From the NCBI GenBank assembly GCA_009746045.1, contig RPFO01000184.1, positions 492,381-512,380 of the forward strand: a stretch of DNA of 20,000 nt, written 5' to 3'. The stretch's first letter is position 1. Every line of letters starts with the position of its first letter. This document shows positions 1 through 7,300 of the stretch, piece after piece. The notes beneath the pieces were generated by a model. It saw only the letters and a list, made by a program, of their open reading frames with translations, made no database searches and had not been told where the DNA came from. Origin of the DNA: Mesostigma viride. Lineage: Eukaryota > Streptophyta > Mesostigmatophyceae > Mesostigmatales > Mesostigmataceae. Made by a program: the position numbers and the translations under genes.

Positions 1-548
1 GTCGCCCGTTCGCTGGGGACATGAGCTCAGCGCCGCAGACGGCCTCCCGATTCCAGCAGCAATATTGACATGAGCTGTACGAAACCTAGCGCCAGTCCAT
101 CCAATGGATTCAACACACTTTTAAATGTCATTCACATCAGTACTCTCCTGCGGCTGCACGGACAACAGACACTTTTTGACGGGTTCTCGATCCTGCAAAC
201 AAAAAACTTACAAATCACCCAAGATTGTCGAATACCCACCAGGTGGGTGATAGTAAAAACTACATGCTATTGCAGGGGGGAGTGGATCAACCTTTTAATT
301 TTCCCTCAGAAAGATGCCTAGATATGGCAGCGCAAGCTGGCCCATACAGGGGATTGTGCTACACGATTTGGCTGTCGCTTGCGACTTCGGAGTGTTACTT
401 GTAGAGGAGAGGAAGTCACAGAGCACATTATTTTGTTTCAATAAAGCCTGCAAAAGCTGCATATCCAAACATGCACATTATGACATTATACTAAATTGTA
501 ACATATCTCCGTTGGGAGTACATGTAACGCATATCCCTGAGAAGGGGC
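1..548. other. Non-coding stretch, no gene recognised
   Basis: I see no protein family, splice-supported exon or RNA gene here. The short open frames (up to about 85 codons) have no recognisable motif and no coding-like composition. The stretch ends at the left copy of the direct repeat that flanks the SINE-like insertion. Confidence 0.5.
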
Positions 549-564
549 ATATGGCTTTTAATAC
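549..564. repeat. Left target-site duplication of SINE-like element
   Basis: The 16-base word ATATGGCTTTTAATAC is found here and again, identical, at 941-956. A perfect 16-bp direct repeat on both sides of a 376-bp segment is typical of target-primed retrotransposition of a LINE-mobilised SINE. Confidence 0.7.
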
Positions 565-940
565 TCGATAGTACCGGCTACGCCCCCTTCTCAAGAAGGT
601 TTCAGCCGTGTTCAGCCCGTCTCGATCACGTGTCGAGACTGAACAAGTCTCAAGTGGACACGTGTGTAGTACTCCTACACACACAGATCTCGAATGATTT
701 ATCTAGTGCAAAATCCGAATGGCTTGCATCACTCCCCGGAAAGGAGAACTTTTGCGGTTGGACTGTAGGTGTCAGCTGGCGATGCCTTAGGATCCGAGGA
801 GACGTCCGTCCTATAGTCAGCAAAAGTTGGTGCGAGAGGTCCCCAGTTCGATTCCGGCCTGGATTCATTTGCAGATCGCGTTTTCCGCGGACCGGCACTG
901 AACGCAAATGGTTTTCACATTTGCGGCGTGCCAAATCAGA
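565..940 (+). mobile_element. SINE-like retroelement, copy 1, with tRNA-like B-box and hairpins
   Basis: This 376-bp segment is bounded by a perfect 16-bp duplication. Seen inside it: a hairpin at 609-629 (GTCTCGA pairing TCGAGAC); an 8-bp perfect hairpin at 662-682 with loop TACTC; a small hairpin at 732-746 (CTCC pairing GGAG); a tRNA-like stretch at about 776-862 that ends in the B-box-like word GTTCGATTC; and a terminal hairpin around 902-924 (GCAAATG pairing CATTTGC). A diverged relative lies at about 6754-7069, sharing GATGCCTT(A/C)GGATC, CCTATAG, TGCGAGAGGT and the B-box region in the same order. A SINE with a Pol III-type head is the best explanation. The tRNA-like part does not fold into a clean cloverleaf, so it is not a working tRNA gene. 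Confidence 0.6.
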
Positions 941-956
941 ATATGGCTTTTAATAC
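941..956. repeat. Right target-site duplication of SINE-like element
   Basis: Identical 16-base partner of 549-564 (ATATGGCTTTTAATAC). The element's 3' end therefore falls at about 940, just after CCAAATCAGA. There is no long poly-A tail. Confidence 0.7.
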
Positions 957-1056
957 ATTCTGGGCTACTTCCCGCAAGGGTAGGACCGTGTAAACTACAC
1001 CTGCTCTGGGTGCACAACGTGCACCTGCACCTCTATCGAGGAGACAACCAGCGCCT

Positions 1057-1296
1057 ATGTGTGCATGCCAGCACCTAAGGCGCGGACATAGCAAAATCCT
1101 TGATCGCATATGGGCCTTCTTGACCAGTGAGATCACTGAGCTGGTTGCCCACCGCCTTCCCCGCGCGCGGGGTAAGGCAGGGGCACCCCCGCATCTTCTC
1201 ATCTTTAAGAGCCCATCAGACAAGATTTCGTTTCTCAGACGCCGCAAGCGGCTAGAGAAGACTCCCTTAATTCACCATATCCTCATGATCAAGTAG
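1057..1296 (+). mobile_element. Possible LINE ORF1-like protein fragment
   Basis: An open frame ends at the TAG at 1294-1296. Its second half reads HLLIFKSPSDKISFLRRRKR, a pattern like the nucleic-acid-binding segment found ahead of the endonuclease in plant and algal non-LTR retrotransposons (hydrophobic strand, then charged KxxFLRxRKxL). No start, zinc knuckle or endonuclease domain is visible, so at most this is a truncated remnant. It lies next to, but on the opposite strand from, the reverse-transcriptase fragment at 1350-2035, so the two are probably separate insertions. This is a motif impression only. Confidence 0.3.
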
Positions 1297-1349
1297 TTGT
1301 GTCACATAGGCGGGTCCGGGTCGCGCCGCGTTGGTGCGGGGCGCGCGCA

Positions 1350-2035
1350 ACTGAAGTTTGCCAGTGGGTTGCGACGGGACAAAGGGACCCTGCCATATGA
1401 GGAGGCGTCTTCAGCTGGTTGGCCATTCCTACTAAGCCCGCCCGCAGGGCCCCACGTACATCCGTATTCACCTGGTCTGTGCGCCGTGCGTGCAAGATGG
1501 CCAGCAAAGAGGAGACAGAGTGTCGGATGGTATGGGCGCCGGACAAGAGGGAGCTCGCAGTAGAGCTCGCCCCGGGTGCGGCGCTCTTAATATTGGTAGT
1601 AGCGGACGCCGAGGATGTGACGGAGCATTCGAGTGACTGTGCCGTCAAGCTGCTTGCTCAGCGCCTGGTCCAGGGTCCACGCCTTGCAGCCGTAAAGGAG
1701 GATGCTGAGGACAACTAATTAGGGCCTTGACTGACAGCTAGAATGCGCTTGCGCCGCTCACTCAGGTAGCGACATGTCCAGAACCTGTCGAGGCGGCAGA
1801 GGACCGCCCATGCAGGCTTGGCCAATGCGGTTGTTAATGTCGTCGGCCGTAGAGGGGAGCCAGCTGCCATGCAAGGAGCTTGAAGCGAGTCGCCGGGGGG
1901 TTGGGGCTGCTGTCCAGCAGGAGGAGGGTGGGTGGGGTGGTCCCAGCGGGGAAGCCGATGGCCAAGACCTCCGTTTTCTTGCTGATCGATCATATTAAGC
2001 CCCACCGCCCGCCATCGAGGGTGACTTCCCGCATG
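1350..2035 (-). mobile_element. Decayed non-LTR retrotransposon (LINE), reverse transcriptase C-terminal part
   Basis: Read on the minus strand, several typical LINE segments appear in the right order but in different frames: KKTEVLAIGFPAGTT (about 1975-1930), SWLPSTADDINNRIGQA (about 1870-1818), AWAVLCRLDRFW (about 1810-1775), LLYGCKAWTLDQALSKQLDG (about 1703-1644) followed by TRMLRHILGV, and finally LLFAGHLARTAHRPG (about 1514-1470). LLYG.(E/K)(A/T)WTL and the FAGH(L/C).R word are hallmarks of the region after the RT fingers/palm in L1/RTE-type elements. At least three frameshifts and a stop separate the pieces, so this is a pseudogene fragment. The catalytic palm (FADD) and the endonuclease are missing, as expected for a 5'-truncated copy. 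The clade cannot be fixed by eye. Confidence 0.75.
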
Positions 2036-2043
2036 CAAAAATA

Positions 2044-2070
2044 TGAATTTGGGACTTTGAATTTGGGACT
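2044..2070. repeat. 13-bp short tandem duplication
   Basis: TGAATTTGGGACT occurs twice (2044-2056 and 2058-2070) with one base between. A local duplication with no evident function. Confidence 0.6.
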
Positions 2071-2389
2071 GCATTTCCATCAAATAATTAGTTACCAGTT
2101 TACACCTAGCTAGTGTCACCCCACTGAGCGGCTTTGTAGCCGGGGAGGCATATCCTGAACTTGCCTCCAGGGCCCCAACCGTCAACGACAAACCCAGACG
2201 GGTTGGTAGACCGGCGGCCTGCCATGAACTATACAGATACGTTGCTGGCCAACCTAGTGGTTCCAGCCCAGTTTGAACACCACATTTCCTCCCTCTCTCT
2301 TGCTTGGATTGCTATATGCATGCAGGACGTACAAGAAGAGGTGGCAGACAATGGTACATGCCCACACACCAGCCCCTAGTGTGGGCAAG

Positions 2390-2407
2390 CCCCCCCCCCC
2401 CCCCCCC
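2390..2407. repeat. Poly-C run (18 C)
   Basis: Homopolymer inside repeat family X copy 1, where copy 2 has only GCCACCTTCCCCC. It is an expansion that also breaks the reading frame in this copy. The length may be affected by sequencing error. Confidence 0.8.
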
Positions 2408-2570
2408 GGCAGGAGCTTAGGAAGGGGTGCTTAAGCAATTTGCTGAGAAGAGTAGCTAGGATTTTTATAGATTAGTTTAGAGTTAGCAAGCTTAGTAACT
2501 AGGTTTCGCGGCTTCGCTCACCCCCGGCCATCCATCAGCCAAGGGAATACGTGCTACAGAATACGGCTAA

Positions 2571-2596
2571 TGCTCCGTGACTCCCCAACGGGAGCA
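2571..2596 (+). other. Terminal stem-loop of repeat family X, copy 1
   Basis: Arm TGCTCCGT pairs with ACGGGAGCA (one bulged base), with loop GACTCCCCA. It is followed by alternating AATT. The same hairpin is at 3163-3188, and an eroded version is at 3775-3800. Its position just before the AT-rich tail suggests a 3'-end structure recognised by the element's own machinery. Confidence 0.6.
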
Positions 2597-2625
2597 CGAG
2601 TCTAATTAATTAATTAATTAAGGGA

Positions 2626-3150
2626 ATACGTCAGCTACACGATCTCCCGAATACCTCCGCCACAAGCAGGACCCCCGGAAGCCCAAGGTGTACATACTGG
2701 AGGGGCGGGGACCTGCTTGATGATCAACCACACTGAGATCAGTGAGATGTGGACGCCCCCACTCAGCGGGCTAGAAAAGCTTGTAGCCCTAGCTTGACTT
2801 CACTGGTAGTCACTGCCGCCATGGCAGCCATGCATGCTTAGAATGTTTGCCTAGCTGTGCCGCCTGTGCCACCATACCTAGTCACGTGCACCGCTAACGC
2901 ACGGTACACAACCAGCCATAGCCTTAGCTTAGTCCTTGTACAGCCATGCTACGTCCTGGCTTCGATCAGATTACTTGCCCACGCTCCTTGTTATGATATG
3001 CTCACATGGGTCTTATTGCACCCACAGATTGCCGGATCGTTAGCGTGTCCGTTTAGCTATAGTGCGCCCGAATGCAGCTGTGGCATGCCTTTGGCATGAA
3101 GGAGACTGGGGTTCTCTGCCCTTTCTCCTGTTGTGCACACACAGGGATAG
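2626..3150. other. Intervening sequence between repeat copies, no gene seen
   Basis: This begins with a second GGGAATACGT(CA)GCTACA word that resembles the start of the family X terminal segment, so part of it may be another decayed copy. No protein family is recognised. The longest frame (2857-3099) has no motif. Confidence 0.4.
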
Positions 3151-3162
3151 AAAGCACTTCGG

Positions 3163-3225
3163 TGCTCCGTGACTCACCAACGGGAGCATGTGTTTAATTA
3201 ATTCATTAATTAACTAATGATCTAC
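3163..3225 (+). repeat. Family X stem-loop plus AT tail, short copy
   Basis: The hairpin TGCTCCGT / ACGGGAGCA recurs with one loop change (CTCACC instead of CTCCCC), followed by TTTAATTAATTCATTAATTAA. Only the terminal segment is present, as in a strongly 5'-truncated retroelement copy. Confidence 0.55.
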
Positions 3226-3404
3226 CAATTAAGTCATGTAATAATTTTATTTAATTTTAAATTAACTGCGTCAGCCGTCATGTGAGCAGAAGTCTTCAGG
3301 GAAATGAATTAATATGGGATGGGTTGTCCATGCATTTGTAGGACACCTTGCTCGCACTAGCCAGGTCGACACCGCCCTTGGTCTGGCAGGCCCCCGGCCA
3401 TGCA

Positions 3405-3825
3405 GCGGCTTGGCCAGCCAGGGCGGCACATTCTGACCTGGCCTGGCCCCAAGGACATTCCCAAAAGGGTAGGGAAACATGTCACGAACTACGTACAGGT
3501 GTACGTTGCTAGCCGGATGACCTACTGGTCCCAGCCCAGTTTGAATACCGCATCCACTCTCTCTCCCTTCTTTGGACTGCCATGCAGAACAAGACGCGGT
3601 GGCAGAAGATTGTCAAGGCTCACACGCCCGACCCTGTGGGCAAGCCACCTTCCCCCAAGCGGAGGAGGCGTTTTGACGAGTAGGGCAGTTAGGATTTTTC
3701 TAGACTAGGTAGCTTAGCGTTAGGATAGTTACATTACGCGGCTCTCTCCTTTCCACCACCCATCCAGGAATATGTGCTACATGACCCCCCAACGGAGGCA
3801 TGTTATAATTTAATGGGTTGGATCC
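3405..3825 (+). mobile_element. Repeat family X, copy 2, with degenerate ORF end
   Basis: This is the better-preserved copy. A first frame from about 3400 reads HILTWPGPKDIPKRVGK then NYVQVYVA. After a frameshift near 3510-3525 the next frame reads PAQFEYRIHSLSLLWTAMQ, continues NKTRWQKIVKAH, and ends in a basic tail PKRRRRFDE before TAG (3681-3683). The basic C-terminus resembles a nuclear-localisation or nucleic-acid-binding tail. After the stop come a 3' region shared with copy 1, an eroded stem-loop (3775-3800) and an AT-rich end. I do not recognise the protein family; a transposon-encoded protein is the likeliest source. Confidence 0.5.
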
Positions 3826-4046
3826 ATGGATGTACGTACAGCCATCTAGCTAGCCTCTAACTAGTAGTAGGTGTCTCCTAGTTACAGGCTGGTAGTTTCC
3901 AGTTACAGGCTGGGTTGCGGGCACCTGCACAGCCCGAATCGCTATGCATTCAAAATGGTCACACGCGGAGCCCACACCGACGGGGGGGTGGTGCCCTTCA
4001 TTGATTACCGTCTGCCACCTATCTTTGCGAGTCATCTGCCGCAATA
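3826..4046. other. Downstream flank of the coiled-coil gene, no gene seen
   Basis: No exon or RNA gene is recognised. A short internal duplication (a GTTACAGGCTGG word twice at about 3891-3915) is the only visible structure. Confidence 0.4.
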
Positions 4047-4051
4047 TTACA
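4047..4051 (-). terminator. TGTAA polyadenylation signal candidate for coiled-coil gene
   Basis: On the minus strand this reads TGTAA, the usual polyadenylation signal of chlamydomonadalean algae, 216 bases beyond the stop codon at 4267. Distance and orientation fit a 3' UTR. A five-base word can also occur by chance. Confidence 0.45.
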
Positions 4052-4266
4052 GAAAATTAAACCAGGGTGCTCCCCGGGCGTGAGCCCGCCACAACTGACC
4101 GTGGCCCTGTCTATAGGGTAGCACATATCTATGCATGCCTAGCCTATGACGTTTAGTCCAGTGGCGACCTTGCCGCGTGCGGCCTGGGGCATGCCACGTA
4201 AGGACAAAACGCCCGGGCTGTGCGGGCTGGCTTATATACAGGAGGGTACTGTAAAAATGAGTGAGG

Positions 4267-4389
4267 CTACTTCCTCAGCCCACCCAGCTCCCGCCGCAGT
4301 TGCTCATTCTCCTTGCGCAGCTGCATGATCTTCTGCTTGAACGCCTCGCTGTTGCGGTTGGACCGCGCGTCGCACCGCTCCTCCTCCAG
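4267..4389 (-). CDS. Coiled-coil gene last exon and stop
   Basis: The acceptor TTTTCCCCCAG opens LEEERCDARSNRNSEAFKQK, then IMQLRKENEQLRRELGGLRK and TAG at 4269-4267. Forty codons of charged helix with E/K/R/L heptads. Base composition is strongly coding-like compared with its flanks. Confidence 0.75.
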   Translation of the reverse strand: MEEERCDARSNRNSEAFKQKIMQLRKENEQLRRELGGLRK

Positions 4390-7300
4390 CTGGGGGAAAA
4401 CAGTTGAACAGGTGCCCCACAAAATAAGGACATATGTTTAGTGAGATGGATAAATTACGGAAATGAGACCAGCATGCAGCAAAAAAAAACTGCCCCCTGA
4501 TGTCAAAGAGGCAGGACCGTAAAGAAAAGAATCACTGTGGCAGGCAAGGATCAAGCAAACACTAGCGTACAGATATAAACAACTACATGCAGCAGTTGAC
4601 ACCTCTGCCGGCCCACCAGGCCGGGGAAGTGACCTACTCCACCCGGGTCGTGACAAAGTCGGCCCGGACGCGGCGGAATAACTCATCATCCACCGTGGGA
4701 GTGAGGGTGAGGGAGAGGCGCTGCCGCCAATACGAGGACCATGTCCGGGTAGACCACGGCATACGGGGCAGTCTGACCCTCTGGAGGTCGAGGCTGTCGT
4801 CCCGCCGCTGGCAGCCCTCGTGAAAGCTATAAGGATATATATATCTTGTACAGAAAGGCATACAATAATTCTGCCGGACTATATCTTGTACAGAAAGGCA
4901 TACAATAATTCTGCCGGACAGCACCAACCAATTAACTGGTGGCAACTCATGCGCGCCAGATTCAAGTAATTCTTAAATAGTGTAACTTTGTTCAAAAAAG
5001 AATGCCCGCCTCCCCGCCCGCCCGCCCGCCCGCCCGCCCGCCCGCCTGCCAGCCCGCCCGCCCGCCCGCCCGCCCGCCCGCCCGCCCGCCCGCCCGCCGC
5101 CCGCCCGCCCGCCCGCCCGCCCGCCCGCCCGCCCGCCCGCCCGCCCGCCCGCCCGCCCGCCCGCCCGCCCGCCCGCCCGCCCGCCCACCCGCAGGCACAT
5201 GCAGGCCTCTGCTATTGCGAGAATTCAGCGCTACTACATGAGTTGCTGCATAGTAGTATCGAGCACACATGAGAGCACACATGAGAGCACACATGAGAGC
5301 ACACATGAGAGCATGAGTGCGTGGCAAATCCTGGCCCATTAACGCCAGTGAGATCCAGCCTGTGCCTTGTTGTTGTAAGGACCCTGGCACGCAGACTAGA
5401 GTCCAGAAAAAATGAAATGCCCGCCCAGACTGTGCGCGTGCCGCACCACTACACGTCTCCCCTATCCCTCCACCCTAATCGCCATATTTTTCCTCGCATA
5501 GGAGGAAATGCCCCTTACCTTGCGATCCCCTTGTGTGCTCATGTGTTAGCAACCGCGACAGTGCTTGCTGTCAATATCCTAGCTTTGTGAGGCCGACCCC
5601 CTTGAGCAGGGTAGGGTTCACCTAGTCCTTAGAAGACTGTAGTATTCCCTAGTCATGATGATAGGCGTACCTGCGCGCGCAGGGAGGTTGCTGCAGCGCA
5701 TGGTCGTGCCGTCGATCCACATGTTTGATTGATGGATGGAGTGACAGTTGCCATCAGTTGATCCACATGCATGGTTGGTCCATGATTATCACAAGAAAGG
5801 ACGCATGCAGTAACAGAGGCGGGTGCATGCATGCCAAGCAATAATGTAAGTGATTTCGGTGCAGTCATGCACATCTGCTATGCATGGGTACGTGCAATCA
5901 TGCATGGAAGTGACTGCATGGGTGGGACGTAACAAAGGCCCACCACGTGTAGGCAGACGAAACCAATAAAGATAAAGTTGGGTGTTCACGTATTCAAGTG
6001 GTCAGGGGGAGCAACGCATAGCATTATCCAGTGGTGAGGAGGGGCTTTAACACCCCTTTTAGTACCCAGGAAGTGGTGATGAGAGAGGGTAGCCCTGAAG
6101 TAAAAACTGATCGGGGCCAGGTTAAAGTACAGCTCAAACGCACTTTGACCAGTTGCAACAAACGGTTTGGGTCGCGTCGTGCACAAGGACAAGTCGGCCG
6201 CCAAGTCAGCAGCTAGGTCACATATGGATGTAATGGCAAAACGATAGAACCTTTGCCCCCCCCACTTGGGTGCAGATGCTGTTCATTTCATGGTCACGCT
6301 GCCCATCGCGTGATGATGATGTGGCACAAACATGCTAGATTACCTTCGCCGCACATGATGATGATGTGATTCATTACACTACTTATGGCATCAGACACTT
6401 GGCCGCTATCTAGTGCGGATGCCAGCGGATACAATGGCCACTACTTGCACTAGCCAGACTGGCCCAACCTGAATGCTTACGCAGCCAAAGATAGCCACGT
6501 CACTGTATACCAAATGCATGTAAATAGATCTCAAGCTAGGTTGGCTCGCCTGCCAAGCTGTGCATCCATCTAGCTGGGTGGCATTAGGCATACCCATATC
6601 CCTCCAACTCAACTTGGAGCCTCCAAGTATCTACAGATCATTCCCACACACTTTAAACAATGCCAGAAAACAAACAAACAAACAAACAAAAGAACTCAGC
6701 TTTGTCACAAAAAATCTATCAAATCACACCGGTGTGGTACCAAACTTTTTCACTGTTATTTGGTTAATATTCCGGTTACGAGGTGCTGGCTTGTGGAGGT
6801 CCAGAGTGCAGCCGTGGTCAACCAGGAGTCACCTTTGGCCGGCTTCCGCCGGCGTGACCCAGTGAGTAGTACTCCTACTCACATCCGCCCCCGTGGGGCT
6901 AGCGATTAGATTCGATCCACTGGTTCATATTCCAGAATTTCGAAAGCACTTGCACCGCTCTTCGGTAAAGAGCTTTTTCGCACTTGGGCTATTGCTTGGG
7001 ATGCCTTCGGATCAGGAGGCCCCTATAGCCGCGAAATCATGCGAGAGGTGCTGTGTTTGAATCCGGAACGGTACCAAGTATTTCACAATACAAAGTGTTT
7101 ATAATGCACGGTGGTGCGTTTTTGCTGTAGTCTTTCTGCTGCTTGCTAACGAACATAGTGCTACCACCATGAGGATGCCTGTACATGTACCAGCCACTCA
7201 CCGGCCTCGGCCTCCTGGCGCAGCTTGGCCACCAGCTGGCCGTTCTCCTCGGTGACGCGCGCTAGCTCATCGCACAACGAGGCCGTCTCCTCGCGATCTG

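Larger units (their letters stand above)
2160..2625 (+). mobile_element. Repeat family X, copy 1 (decayed element 3' end)
   Basis: This stretch aligns end to end with 3405-3825. Shared words in order include TACGTTGCT, the CCAGCCCAGTTTGAA block, CCTCTCTC, ATGCAG, GGTGGCAGA, GTGGGCAAGCC, TTAGGATTTTT, GCGGCT, CCATCCA, GGAATA(C/T)GTGCTACA, and a terminal stem-loop before an AATTAATTAATTAA tail. In one frame it reads LVVPAQFEHHISSLSLAW, matching LLVPAQFEYRIHSLSLLW of copy 2, so the repeat once encoded protein. It is frameshifted after that point. The order coding end, UTR, stem-loop, AT tail suggests the 3' end of a transposable element of unknown class. Confidence 0.55.
5691..7201 (-). other. 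Intron of coiled-coil gene (about 1.5 kb)
   Basis: Defined by the donor GTGAGT at 7201 and the proposed acceptor CTGCAG at 5691. It carries the second SINE-like element (about 6754-7069), a (CAAA)n run at 6667-6690, and several GATGATGATG and TGCATGCATG words around 5700-6360. No further exon is recognised. Confidence 0.5.

Noticed and set aside
776-862. Possible functional tRNA gene
   Set aside because: A B-box-like word is present, but the T-arm and acceptor stems do not pair properly and no clear anticodon arm is visible. It is better explained as part of a SINE.
4973-5390. Long Pro-Ala and Gly-Arg frames on both strands
   Set aside because: They are produced only by the (CCCG)n repeat, open in several frames at once, with no splice or start context.
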